A stretch of 64,000 nt of DNA, taken from positions 280,240 through 344,239 of the forward strand of contig NW_022985191.1 of the NCBI RefSeq assembly GCF_010093535.1, in the 5' to 3' direction. This DNA is from Lindgomyces ingoldianus. Lineage: Eukaryota > Ascomycota > Dothideomycetes > Pleosporales > Lindgomycetaceae. A program made the position numbers and the translations under genes. Positions within the stretch are counted from its first letter, which is position 1; each line of letters begins with the position of its first letter. This document shows, piece by piece, positions 47,690-59,503 of this stretch. The notes beneath the pieces are model-generated. The model made no database searches. It was not told where the DNA came from and was given only the letters and a program-made list of their open reading frames with translations.

Positions 47690-48120
47690 TGCTGTTTATG
47701 CTCTAAAAGGCTATTACTGTAGATTAGAATGTTATTAATATACATAGTGCAGAACACGTCTAGGTAGAGTTAAAGTAAGTTGTTTATAAAATGTTAAAAA
47801 GTACTAGGCGTGTTAGCTAAGCTAAAGAGCATTACTAGGTACTTAAATAGTTTATATTAGGTCTAAAACACTATTAGCTACTTATTACTTTTTACTATTC
47901 TTAGCTTATTAAAGGCAGTAATAATATCTAACTTTATAAAATACTTTACTTTACTTAGTTAGCTTAGAGTTTTTTATAAAAAAGGAATTAAGTATTAGTT
48001 TTTAATAGTAACAGCATTTAGTTCTTAGTAGTTAACATAAAATTAAAGCCTACCTCTAGGTTTTTTTATAAATAGTATAAGTAACACTACTAGTAAAAAG
48101 CTAGCTTAAATAAACCTTTT
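47690..48120 (-). pseudogene. G2c reverse transcriptase relic
   Basis: The minus-strand frame reads ..FKYLVMLFSLANTPSTF.., DVFCTMYINNILIYS..; the YINN box (47742-47731) is the catalytic YIDD with both Asp lost. It is the uninterrupted equivalent of the site where C2 cut G2b. Confidence 0.8.
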
Positions 48121-50313
48121 TTTTAGGTTCTTATTAAAGTATTTTTAGAGCACTTTTAATTTGTTTAGTAACATTCTATATAGTGGCCTATAACTAGGTT
48201 GTTTACTAGGCTTAAAAGTTATCTAGTAATTATATAGATATTATATTAAAAGCTTATTAAACTTATCTTAGAAAAAAACATATAACAAGTTATAGTAGTC
48301 TTAAAAGACTATTATTTTTAAGTTAGTGTGTTTTTAGAGAGCTAAAGCTTAGTCTATATTAGAAATTATAACTGCGTAGATTTTGTAATCTAGTTATTAA
48401 GCTAGAGTTATAAATAAAGCAGGTTCTATATAGCAGATGTTTATCTGCTGTTTAAGTCCTAGTTTATGTCTAAATTAAGTAAGTAGAGATTTCTTAAAGG
48501 CTTTTTTTTCTTTAAGTTTAAGTAGTTATTAAATTATTTTATATAGCTTATTTTAGTAAAAGGCCTAGCTTATTAGCCTTACTTAAGTAGTTCTTTTTTA
48601 AGTTATTAAAAAGTAGGTCTAGAAACCTTCTGTATTAAGTGCTACTTAAGTGTTGTTTAGGTGTAAGCGTAAGCATACATTTTAGCATTAAAAAGAGTTA
48701 AAGTTTAAGACTTACTTTTAGTAATTAAAAGTAACCTTATACTAATATAGCTATAGTTGTTTTAGAATTAGGTTATAATGTTCTATGTTTATTACATAGA
48801 GCTTAATCTGTTCCTTATAGTATTAGTAGGTAATTATAATAGTTATAGTACAAAAAATAAAACCTTTTTTAAGTTATTTTCTATTAAATCTAGTTTAGTA
48901 AATTATTTAGGTAAGTAGTGTTAATTAAAGATTTAGTTTATGCACTAGTTTTTTATTAATATAACCTATGCTATTTACTCTTAAGTTAATAAGAGCTTAT
49001 ATTAAGGCTAATATAGTTCTTTATTATAAATATATAAAAATATTAACTTAGTACTTTTAGTTATTAGTAAGAGACTTAGCCTATAAGTTAGCAGAGATCT
49101 AGTGTTAAATTAGTCCTAGGGGGTAACTTAGCCCTAGGACAAGCCTTTTTGCAGGCTCTTACTGCTATAGCTGCAGCTATGTTAAGAGTAGTAAGAGGGA
49201 TTAAAGCTTAAATATAAGTTAAAGCCTTTATAAAAATAAAATTAAAATAGTAAAAATCTTTAATAAGTGCTAGCAGCACTACTTATGTAGACTTAAAAAA
49301 GAGAAATAAAGTAGTTTTAAAAAATATAACTATGCTTATTACACTTAAAGCATTAACTTTTTTTTTATAATTTTTACACTTTCTAGAACTAACTAGAGCA
49401 TAATTTAAATTAATTTTTATTACATTAAAGTTCTTATTTGCAACTGCGCTAGTTTAGGGGCGTATTAAAGCTTGTACAGAAAGGAACCTTATGTTATTAT
49501 TATAGGTAGTAATTAAGTTTACATACATGTTAAGGTTGTTTAGAAGGGGTTCTTCTACTATAGCGCGTTACAGTTTAGTTAAGAGGGAGTTATATAAAGC
49601 TATAATTAGACCTATTTTATTTAGGCCTATATTAGATGTAAGTTAGTAGAACTTAGTAAAGTGTAAAGTAAAGCTTTTTTTTTTTTTATAAAGTGTTTAG
49701 GTAACTTAGGGCTGTTAACTTTTTATTTAAGTCTTTATAAGTTACTTATAAAAACGCTATAAATTAATCTAAGTTAATAATATTCTTATTTATTAGTAAG
49801 TTAATTAAGGCTGTTATATTATAGTTAAGTTAAAAGTAGGTGTATAGTAACTAAGAGTGTTTAAAAAGAAATTAGTCTATGTTTTTTTTAAGTTTGTATT
49901 AGAGCTTATGTAGGAAAAAAGGTAGGTCTTTTTATTTTCTATTAAACAGTAGGGGATTAGAGAGTTAGTTAGATTTTATTACTAAGTTAAAAAAGTTACA
50001 AGTTATAGGCAGCGTTAGGTAGGAGGGAGTTAAGCTATCTTTAGACTTCTAGGTAAGCTTTAAAGCTAGTAAGTTCTTAGTTTCTACTACTATAATAAAA
50101 GTTAAGGCAGAAATAGACTACTTAATAATATAAAGCTATTTTTTAAAGTTTTTTTAAAAAGCTTTAAAGCTTACAACATAGTAGCTTTTTTATAAAGTAA
50201 GTGCTTTTTAGAAGGCTTTTTAGCTTACTTTAATAGCTTAGAGTTATGTAAGTACTAAGCTTATTAGATTAAATTTAGAGGCTATTCTTAGCTAAAGTTT
50301 TAACATAACATAA

Positions 50314-50631
50314 TGTTATAATTATGCATAAGTAAGGTTATAGAGCTTTACAGAGGTCTAGTTTAATTACTACATAAGGTATTATAGTAAGTATAAGACA
50401 TTATGTAAGAAATAAGAAGGTTTAAGAGAAAATTAGTAATTAAATACTTAGCTTAAAAGTCTAAGCACTTTAAGTATAAATTAAGCCTGTTCTAGGTTTA
50501 GTTAGTGTTAAGGCAGTTTATGCTTAAGTTTATGTCTGTGTTGTGTTGTGTTTGTATTAGACGTGCACTAATAATACTCTAGTACGCGTCTAATACAGTT
50601 ATGTCTGGGATCCGGGGAGGATACCGTGACA
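50314..50631 (-). repeat. 5' LTR of G2c (318 bp)
   Basis: Its right (outer) ~100 bp, ending GGGAGGATACCGTGACA, are free of RIP and its left (inner) half is AT-shifted. Confidence 0.92.
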
Positions 50632-51699
50632 GTTTTATTACACTTACTAAAACTACCTATTACAAATAATAAAAACTAAGGAATACCTAAGATAGACATA
50701 GGTTTAGCTAATACTAGTACAAAATAACCTTAGGGAATGCCCCTATACCTAGTACCTGTGCAGCAGTAAGTACTGCATTAAGCACTAGCTAACTAAGCAT
50801 AGGGCTGGCTAGTGGCTACACAGAACACAGGAAAGTTTACCTAAGAACAACACACTAGCTAGCATAGCATTTACCTGCAAAATGCCACACTGTCTTTACT
50901 ACAAGAATAGTATAGATTACAAACAAGAACTATAGACAGAATGTAATAATAAAGCAGCATGCATGTTCTACTACTTTTAATAGAGAGCACACTAACAGGA
51001 TAATTAAATGCTATATTACTATAAAATAGAAGATGCCTAGTGCACTATATTAGAATGCATAATACTAGGACATTAGGAATACAAGGTATAATTAGACTAA
51101 ATTACAGAATATAAAAATATAGCTAAGACTATTAACAAAGATAATAAAATAAACTATAGAGAAATACTCTATAAACTCTACATTCTTATTATAGTTAGAT
51201 AAGGACTAGAATAAAGCCTAATAACTAAAATTACTCTCTAATAACTAGGCTAGAAATAAGAAGGACTTGCCTTAATTAATAGCAAATGCACATTTATAGT
51301 AATTAATTTAAGATAGGTTAACTAAAACAACATACTTTTTTAATAAAAAAAAAACTTTTTTAGAGTATCTTTAGCTAACGCCTTATTAATAGAATATAAA
51401 GTAAGATAAATTTAACTTAAAATAAAAAAACTTATTACTAAAGCTAAAGAAACTAAGGACTAGATATCCTTTAATATACTACTACTAAAAAGCAAATACT
51501 AAGTAATACTAGGCTATAACTAGCTATATAAGCATAACCTAGCAATTAACTAGCAGACTATGTCTCTAACTAGCTAAGGTAATGCAGAAATAGCATAATT
51601 AGCATCTTATAAAGACTCTAGCACCTACTAACAAGAAAAGCTAAGAAGGTTCCCCTACTAGAAACTAGAAGCCTAGGCTGTCTACCTAATAAAAAAGAA

Positions 51700-52470
51700 A
51701 CTAAAAGAAATCTCCTTTAAAAAATTTAAAAAAAAATAAGACCTTAATTAAGTTAAAATTTATTAAATATCTTAAAAAATAAGTAAGCTACTAGAAAAAT
51801 ATTAAGACTATAAAGATATGTTTAAGACTCTAGAAGATCTAGAAGAACTGCTACTACATTAGCCTTAGAACTACGCAATTAACTTTAAACTAAACCTATA
51901 ACTAAAGACCTACAAACTATAACTTCTAATAAAAGCCTAAAAGAACGCCTTACAAGAATATGTAGATAGAATGCTAGCTTAAGAACATATTAAAGAAAGC
52001 AATAGTCTAATAGCATTAGCAGTAGTTTTTGTAAAAAAGAAGAATAGTAAAGTAAGAGTATGTTAAGATTACTAAACCTTAAATAATAACACTATAAAAG
52101 ATTAGTATTCTTTACTAATTATTTAAAATATTATAAACTAGCTTAAAGGAACTAAACACTTTACTAAGTTTAACATTTAAGATAGATTTAATAAAATAAA
52201 GATTAAAGAAAGACATAAATAGATAACAGCTTTTTAAACTCTAGAAGGATTATATAAACTTTTTATTATGCTATTTAGACTAACTAACGCCCTAGCAACC
52301 TTTTAATAAGTTATTAATACTGCACTTAATTTCTATTTAGACATATTTATACTTGTGTACTTAGATAATGTTCTAATATACACTAAAAACAACTAAGTAG
52401 ATTACATATCTAAAGTAAAACTTATACTTAATTAACTTTAATAATATAAACTCTACCTATAACTAGAAAA
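51700..52470 (+). pseudogene. G1c reverse transcriptase relic
   Basis: The frame contains VFVKKKNSKVRV near 52030, LFRLTNALATF near 52270 and FYLDIFILVYLDNVLIYTKNN with YLDN at 52358-52369. These are the fingers, palm and catalytic box of a gypsy reverse transcriptase. The second Asp is Asn and stops are frequent, so it is inactive. Confidence 0.82.
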
Positions 52471-52789
52471 ATATAAATTTAATATATAAAAAACTAAATA
52501 CTTAAGATTTATTATTAATAAAGAAGAAATAAAGATAGACCTTACTAAAGTAGAAAAGGTACTTAACTAGCTAACACTAATAACTGTAACAGAAATTAAG
52601 GGATTTCTAGGCCTTACTAGCTACGTACAAAGAATAATTAAGGACTACTTAAAAATAGCGCTTCCCCTTACAGACACTACCTTAAAAGAAAGAGCAACTT
52701 AGAAATTTTAATAGACACTAGAAATAAAAGAAGCCTTCTAACAGCTAAAATAAATAATTATAAGATACTCTATCCTTAGGATGTACAAC

Positions 52790-52970
52790 CCCTTACTAGA
52801 GACAAAAGTACACATAGACGCCTCTCTAAGAGCAGAAAAAGCAGCACTTTCCTAAAAACAAGAAAATAGTTAATAGCATCTAGTAGCTTACTACTTAGCA
52901 AAATTTACACTATTAGAGTAAAAATATACTATCTCTAACAAAGAACTAAAAGCTATAGTTAATGTATATA
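52790..52970 (+). pseudogene. G1c RNase H relic
   Basis: The frame reads TKVHIDASLRAEKAALS, then HLVAYYLAKFTLLE and YTISNKELKAIV, the -DAS-, -PVAYYSRKFT- and -Y-I-DKELLAIV- blocks of Ty3/gypsy RNase H. Confidence 0.78.
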
Positions 52971-53329
52971 GAAATTAAAAAGTTAAGCTTTAAAGCCTTA
53001 GTTAATAATTTATAATTCTTACTAACTATATAAACTTTGTTACTTTTTTTACTACTAAGAAACTATTACTAATGTATGTATAATAGGCTATAGAACTTAC
53101 TTAATTTAACTTTATTATTAAACATGTAGCAAGAAGCAGCAATTAGTAGGCTAATGCCTTAAGTAGGCGCGCAGACTATTTTAAAACTAATAAAGAAAAT
53201 TCTAAAGAATTTATAATCTTTAAAGAAACTCTAGAAGGACTAATCTATAGAAGACTTAACTAAAAAGAACTACTATGTTCTTTTATAATAGTTAAATAAG
53301 AATAGAAAAACTTAATAAAAGAATATTAT

Positions 53330-53960
53330 AAAGCTCTTATGTTTAGACACTTAGAGATTAGGTTGCTATAAAAGAAAATTAAAACTACTATACTCTAAGA
53401 AGTACCCTAATTAAAACACCTATGTACTAAAGTTCTATAGAAATGTAATACCTGCAATAAAAATAACTTATAAAGGCATAAACTTTATAGATTAATTTAG
53501 CTAATTACAGCACCTAGCTAACTATAGATAATAATAACTATAGACTTTATAACTAGGCTACTACCCTTACACAAGCCTAGCACTAAAAGACTCTGTAATA
53601 TAATTGCATAGGTTATAGATAAAACTACTAAGTTTATTTATCTATAGCTATTAAAAAAAACTATTATAGCTAAAGAATTTATATTTAAACTAAAAAAAAA
53701 TGTCTTTGTAACTTATAGCTACCCTAAAATTATTATCTTTAATTATAATAAATTATTTACTAGTAAATTCTAGACAGCCTTAATTAAACACCTTAGAATT
53801 AACTATAGGCTCTTTACTACCTATTATTTACAAACAGACAGACAAATAGAAAGAGTAAACATAAAAGTTAAAAAATTTCTACAAAAATATGTCTTATATA
53901 AATAAATAGATTAGGTAAAATAGCTGCTAATAGCATAGTTTGTTATTAACACCTTAAAAT
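53330..53960 (+). pseudogene. G1c integrase relic
   Basis: A zinc-binding region (FRHLEI near 53340, KCNTCNK near 53440) precedes the catalytic core: KFIYL, AKEFIFKLKKNVFVTY, NKLFTSKF-TALIKHLRINY, TTYYLQTDRQIERVN (HPQTDGQTERVN with mutations) and FVINTLKLATTKETLY. This is typical of a gypsy integrase, with RIP stops. Confidence 0.82.
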
Positions 53961-54398
53961 TAGCCACTACTAAGGAAACTCTATATAAAGCTAATTTTAG
54001 TTACTTTTTATAATATAAGCTCTATAGCTTATAATTAACTAATCCTTTAAAAGCTATAGATTACATAACTAAACTTCTAGAACTATATTAGAAACTTACT
54101 AAAAAAGCCTAATTAGCCTAGAAAACTATAGAAAAAGCAGTAAATAAAAAAAAAACTTACACTAGAAATACACCTAAATAACTATATATATCTAAATATA
54201 AAGAACCTTAAGACACTAAGACCTTTAAGAAAGTTAGCAGAAAAACACATAAGACTATACTAGGTTATATAAACGCGCCTTAGCATTTATAAGCTTAAGC
54301 TACTAAAAAAAATATAAATATACTTTTAGTTTTATATTTTTAAGCTTAAACTTACTTTTAAAACTATTCTACTTATAACTACTAAATAAAAAGAAGAA

Positions 54399-54545
54399 GA
54401 AAAAGAATATAAAGTAAAAAAAATCTTAGACTATAAAAAAAATAAGTATTTAGTAAAATAAAAAGAATAGCTTACTAGTAAAAACACTTAAAAACTTATT
54501 AAAAGCCTATTAAAAGCCTTTTAAGCCTTTTATAAATACCTAGAG
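54399..54545 (+). pseudogene. G1c chromodomain relic
   Basis: The frame reads KEYKVKKILDYKKNKYLVK, then KNT-KLIKSLLKAF, matching a chromodomain (EYEVEKIL..YLVKWKGW..ENTWEP..NL). Its place after the integrase identifies G1 as a chromovirus. Confidence 0.75.
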
Positions 54546-55264
54546 TCTCTTCTAAACAAAACTATTCTAGAGAAGGCCCTCTAAACTAGAAAGCACTATT
54601 ATTAATTAAAACTATAGCAGCATTAGCTAGCTGCAATGTAAAATGTCTGCAACCCTTTAACATAGGCTAAGAAGAAAGAAGACCTGCTGCTTTTACCTTA
54701 AGCGCTTTAAGCTTATCTAGTAATAAAAGGTCTTTTTTTAAGTACTTTACTTTTTAATTTGCTAGAATCTTTAACTATTTTTAAACTTATTTCTGCTAAG
54801 CTATAAAAGACTAAAGACGCCTTAGAGACTTAGCCTACTTCTGCATTTTTTTTTTCTTTTCTCTTATTTTTTTTTCTTTAGCTGCCTCTAGCTCTTTAAG
54901 CAGTTTTTTTTTTTTACACTCTAAGCAATTTTAAGCTGCATTAGAAATAAAAGCATTATAATAACTACTTTTTTACACACACTCTACGCACTTGTCTAAT
55001 AATAGGGACATTACATAGGAAGAACTATAAGACTAATAAGGACTATAAGAACGCATTTTTATATAACAATAAAAGTTAAGATAAGTAATAGTATAAAAGT
55101 AACAGGCAACAGCAGAAGTACAAGGAACCTAATAAGGCATAGTTAAGAAAGATAAATATTAGACTAGCCTTTAAAGATAAGAATGCACTAGTTAAAAAAA
55201 AAATCTAACACTTATAATAAAAAGAACATAATAGCAAGAACGCTAACTAAAAGGGAAGCCTACG

Positions 55265-55882
55265 TGTTACAGCTAATAGTTAAACTGTAATAACCTAACT
55301 AGCTGTCCTACATAGCCTAAACAATGTTAGATAGAAGGCGCTTAGCCCTATGCTAAGCAAATTATGTAACAGGACAGATAAAGAATAGCTTTAGCTTTTA
55401 GATAAAAGCCTTATAGAGTGCACTGTCTAATAGAAACTAAAGCATTACAGGTAATGCAGGCATTGCAGGTAGTTATAGGCAATGCATGCAACACCTGCAA
55501 CGCATGCAAACGCATGTAAACCTTATGTATATAGTTTTAATTATAACTATAGTTAGAAGGTTATAATTACTGTTAAGTTTATTATTTAGTCTTTACTATT
55601 TAATAAACTAAAAGGCATTAAAACTTTTATAAAGAGAACTTTACTGCCTTATATATCTTACACTATATATACCTCTATCTCTATCCTTACAGATCACGTT
55701 TACTAGCCCCCTATACAGCTGCTAGGTTAAACCACAACCTGCCTCCTATATCTCGCCCTGCCCTGTACTCTGCTCGACGGACCGTACACCTGATCCAGCT
55801 AAGTCCTATCCCTCTCCGCTAACCACCCCATAGGCCGTTGTACTCCCGAAAATACCATTTCGCCGGAGTAAGGATTGTAACA
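55265..55882 (+). repeat. 3' LTR of G1c (618 bp)
   Basis: Its left half is RIP-mutated compared with 42585-42700. Its right ~200 bp (55690-55882) are unmutated, while the matching part of the 5' LTR is mutated. Confidence 0.93.
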
Positions 55883-55887
55883 TTTAT

Positions 55888-56644
55888 GTTATGTAGTAGC
55901 TTTATTTACTACTTAAAGCTTTATAATCTTATAGCCTACTTTATTATATTAATACTTTAGATAACTATTATTTACTTTTTATTACTTTGCTATATTACCT
56001 TTAGCTGTTCTTATCTCTCTAAAGCTATAATAACTACTTTAGTTAATATCTAGCCTATTATAAAGCTTAACTTATTAAAGTTATACTTGTTTTTATTTTA
56101 GATACTATACTTAGCTTTTATGTTAGCTACTAGGTAAAACTAGCCTTAGATAACCTTTAGATCTTTATAAAGCACTTTTTTATAATTATACTTATAATTA
56201 AACTTTATTATAAACTTAGGGTAGTGCTTAATCTATATACTAGGCTAGTTTAAGCTAACCTAGCCTAGATTACGCTCTGCAGGCAAGGAATTAGCTATAT
56301 TAGCTATAGCTGTAAGCTTAAAGGGAAATCTGTGTATAATAAGCTTAAGTATATACTTAATAACTACTTTTTTTTTAAGCTTAGTTAGATTCCTTAATTT
56401 AGGCTAGCATTCTGCTTATAAAGGCTGTCTAGCGCGTTAATTGCTTAGTGTTGTGTAAAAAACATTATAAATAGCTGCAGCATGTTATAAAAAAAGTTTT
56501 AAGTCTTATTTAAGAGCTTAAAAAGTAAGCTATATCTAACGTTTTTTAGAAGATTTAATCTAGTGTTGTTGTTAAGGCATTATGTAGATAGGTAGAGTTT
56601 AGTAGGGGCTTGGCAAAAGTGGCCGGCCAACCCGTTAGGTACGT
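55888..56644 (-). pseudogene. Pogo transposase N-terminal relic
   Basis: From the right terminal repeat inward, the minus strand encodes a helix-turn-helix segment (..ANIANSLPAERNLG..) and then YNFNKLSFIIG, the mutated YNFDETGFMMG at the start of the DDE catalytic region of Fot1/pogo transposases, followed by ALER-EQLKVI. It ends at the G1c insertion; the rest of the catalytic domain is missing even on the other side. Confidence 0.75.
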
Positions 56645-56730
56645 TAACTTAATATAATCAAGCCAATTAAGTTAAGTTACTAAGTCGACTTGATTATTGA
56701 CAAGTCTGCTCCCCCGCTCACAAATTGTAG

Positions 56731-58780
56731 TCATATAAGAATTAGGTCCTGCTCTTCGACGTCCCAGTGGACCCAGTCTTTGCTTCCAAGGAACGAGTCT
56801 TCATCTTCTCGCCCCAGGAGTCCACCAGTCTTACTCTCCACATACGCATCACCAAGGATCTGATATTTGTCATTACACTTCCTGAACAGAAATGGTGTTG
56901 CGGTCCCAAAAACAATTCCAACAAGATCGCCCTTCCGCACTACATTACCCGTAAGGCCAAAATATCCACGCTCGGTCAAAAATACTCTTCTCCCCACCAG
57001 CCGCGAGCGAAATGCTACATTCGCGAATTCTGCATCGCCATGTCCAGAAAGTGCTTCGACATCGATACCATAGCCCCGCTCTTCATGAGCTACCTCCGAA
57101 TACCCAAGTAGAAGGCGAATATAAGCAGATTCATGTTGGTCCCAGGTTTCGCGGTGACCACGAAAACGACCGCATCGGAGAGTGCGCGCTAAGTGCTTTC
57201 CTCGATCACTCAGCTTATATGGAGACACGTGGGATCTGGCAGAAGACCAGAATAGTCCTAGCGTGGATAGGGCCATGTCGAGCGAGATGCCGTCACCTGG
57301 ATGTGGCTCTGATGTCAATACCACGCGGTCGACAATGACGCCTCGAACTTGCACTTCGTCCTCGGAGCGAACCTCGACCTTCGGACCCGATCCATCGGCC
57401 GACTGGAGAAGCGGCCAGGTGCTATCCCCGATCGGATGCTTGCACTCGTGCAGGTCCCATCGTGGTGCCCAACTTGGGATGCCAGCTGCTAGACTCTCGT
57501 CGTCATGTTGGATAAACATGAACAACTTCAGATCGGAAGACTTGCTGAGGTAGCCTGAGGCGAATTTATGATATACCTGTAAATGAGAAATCGTGTAGTC
57601 AAGGACCGGCCTGTCTTTACTGATTCGCATGTACTCTAGCATATCAATAGATGTGGTTCGATGTAGCCCTAAGAACGCATACACGCGATCACGCAGATCC
57701 ATCATGCTCAGACGTCTTGCCGAGTTCATGACCTCTAACAGCGTGTAGTTGTAGTAGAGCTCACTATCTTCCATCGTGCCCGCCTCGGTCGGTCGTCGAT
57801 GGTTGAAGTCGTTCCAAAGAAGGTGGGTTAAATGGATATCGTGGGTAGTTGCAGCGGACTGCCCACGTCGAAGAAGCCATCGCTGAGTACGACCGAGGAG
57901 CTCCCATGAGATCTCGGTCTCGCCCCACTTCACAGTTGCTGTGGCGGCCAGCAGGGCTTCTTGAATGACCCACCCGCGATGGAACCAAGGCACACTAAGC
58001 AGTTCCTTCAAGCTTGACCAGCGCGGATCCTTCAACAAGTCATTATCTTTGAGTATCCAAGGAAACTTGTCGTTTTCGAGATCCATGTTCGCAAAGCTGC
58101 GATCCATCATCGCATTCACGTCGCCTACTAAGGCTTGCACAGCGGGTGCGTGGAATTCGGAATCCGCACCGACACAGATCAGAACTCGTTTTGCACTGCC
58201 AAATACGTCTCCCATCATGGCAACTTGCTGCCCTAATTCTTCCAAGTCCTCTTGATTGATGCAAATGGAATCGGCCCAGAGGAGCCGAGTGACATTTTCG
58301 TGCCGAACTTGACGCAGCGCATTTCGTAGATTGCGTGTGATGCGGATATCGCGATTGTCGCAAGACACAGTGAATAGTCTTTCACTATTGCCCCAGGTGT
58401 ATGATATGGCTTCGACGTATGGCATGTTAGAGAGTCGTGCCAGAATCAGGCTGCATGTTAAAGGCTCGTAGCTCTTGCCGGGTTGGAGCACGAATATGCG
58501 GATCGAGTCATTGTGTGGTAGTTTTGTATACGCGTATGTCCTGGGAGATGGGGGTCCGGATGGATCCTCGTCTAAGAGGTCCGAAGCCTGGAGCGAGTGC
58601 TTAGTTGGGGGAACAAACTAGCGCGGGGCTAAGGAATGCAACGCGAGGCTTGGAAATGCAGGGAAAGCGTACTAGTGGCCTGATGCGACCAGTCGCGACA
58701 TATTCGGCGATTTGCTTCGAGTGATCAGGATAGGGCGTAGAGCCAGACGTATACGATGTTGACTGCTCTGTGGAGTCCAT
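56731..58780 (-). CDS. HET-domain protein (heterokaryon-incompatibility type)
   Basis: The long uninterrupted frame (58587 to 56731) encodes a HET domain: YVEAISYTWG (about residues 93-102 of the model), LLWADSICINQ (about 138-148), then QQVAMMGDVFGSAKRVLICVGAD. Near the C-terminus RRVFLTERGYFGLTG and RKGDLVGIVFG-TPFLFR follow, the usual closing segment of large HET proteins. In this family HET domains mediate non-self recognition and programmed cell death; the ligand here is unknown. The long frame has no ATG before the domain. I infer exon 1 at 58780-58673 (ATG in a good context, starting MDSTEQ, 36 codons), an 85-bp phase-0 intron 58672-58588 (GTACGC..CTCCAG, branch-like CAACTAAGC) and exon 2, giving about 654 residues. 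A shorter intron ending at GCGCTAG would add ten residues. No RIP is visible. It is divergent from the GH31 gene. Confidence 0.85.
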
Positions 58781-59408
58781 TGTGCTAATGTGCGGACATG
58801 GCAGTGTGAAAATTGGGAAAGGCTGTGGGAAGATTGAAAACGGCGCGGGAAGGTCGGTGGAAGCATCCCTTGGAAATACCGCGACCACTTCGACGAAAAC
58901 AGAATCCTACATAATAATTACCAATAATAGAAACCGTGGAGTGTCACAAGGCGGGGCTGTGCAGATTGAGATGTGAATCTCTGCCGTGTCGTGGACTTCC
59001 GCGCGCTTGATAGGGCAGGCGTCAATTGAATAATCAGTGACTTTTGTTGCTTAAGCACACTAATATTGCTTAAGGTGCAGCAGCCGTGTATTGAATCTTA
59101 TTGATTTCGGAGGGCTGGCTAATACCTACAAAGGTGTGCATCTACGCTTGCCGAGAAAAGGTAGGCCGGTACGGCCACTTCTTAATGTTGTGTTAACTAA
59201 CCTAGTGTTAAAACGTGTCAACTCTTTAATCGCGTTGAACACGTTATACACTATTCCGGTTTTAGCAAGCTGCTAAATCTAACACGAATAATAAGAAGTT
59301 CTATCTACCACTAAAAACGACATTATATAGACCCTCTTTTTATATAAAACTGTTTTTATCTACTAACTAAAAGCATCTAGGGGAGGCGCAAATCCCACTA
59401 ACAGAATG

Positions 59409-59503
59409 GTGGCATATGGGATAGAAGCAGTGGCATTTGGGATATTTTTCAGGCTGACGTCACATGTGTGGTAGTAGATTCAATACAGTGGTAGATGGGA
59501 AAT
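59409..59503 (+). promoter_or_regulatory. Three copies of a 15-bp word upstream of GH31
   Basis: GTGGCATATGGGATA (59409), GTGGCATTTGGGATA (59430) and GTGGTAGATGGGAAA (59488) lie 400-500 bp before the GH31 start. They could be binding sites or the end of a decayed DNA transposon. Function is not known. Confidence 0.4.
59455..59462. promoter_or_regulatory. Palindromic TGACGTCA (CRE/ATF-type site)
   Basis: A perfect 8-bp CRE palindrome lies 443 bp before the GH31 ATG. In fungi such sites bind ATF/CREB-type bZIP factors. A chance occurrence is possible. Confidence 0.4.

Larger units (their letters stand above)
44970..50631 (-). mobile_element. Gypsy G2c, complete chromovirus, 5.66 kb, nested in G1c
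   Basis: LTRs of 318 bp (44970-45287, 50314-50631) and the duplication GTTTT (44965-44969, 50632-50636) bound a full element with no further insertion. Minus-strand order from the right is gag, reverse transcriptase (catalytic YINN at 47742-47731), RNase H, integrase and a chromodomain relic (about 45530-45430), with the polypurine tract beside the left LTR. It is the undisturbed reference for G2. Confidence 0.93.
42585..55882 (+). mobile_element. Gypsy G1c, complete chromovirus holding G2c
   Basis: Two 618-bp LTRs (42585-43202, 55265-55882) are flanked by the duplication TTTAT (42580-42584, 55883-55887). Without G2c it measures about 7.63 kb. The plus-strand order is gag with zinc knuckle (44222-44280), reverse transcriptase, RNase H, integrase and chromodomain (54399-54545), i.e. 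a Ty3/gypsy chromovirus. Every frame is broken by RIP. The outer LTR ends are unmutated for 150-200 bp. Confidence 0.93.
42228..56644 (-). mobile_element. Internally deleted pogo element holding G1c
   Basis: Inverted ends ACGTACCTAACGGGTTGGCC with TA duplications (42226-42227, 56645-56646) mark a Fot1/pogo element. Without the G1c insertion (42585-55887) it is about 1,114 bp. The right part (55888-56644) encodes the N-terminal helix-turn-helix and the start of the DDE domain on the minus strand, and the left part (42228-42584) the basic C-terminal tail. About 0.75 kb of catalytic domain is missing compared with the ~1.9 kb usual for the family, so it was non-autonomous. Its ends differ from those of F1-F4. 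Confidence 0.8.

Noticed and set aside
56742..58976. Several 60-123-codon frames overlapping the HET gene
   Set aside because: They are shadows of the HET reading frame, mostly starting at non-ATG codons and without recognisable motifs.
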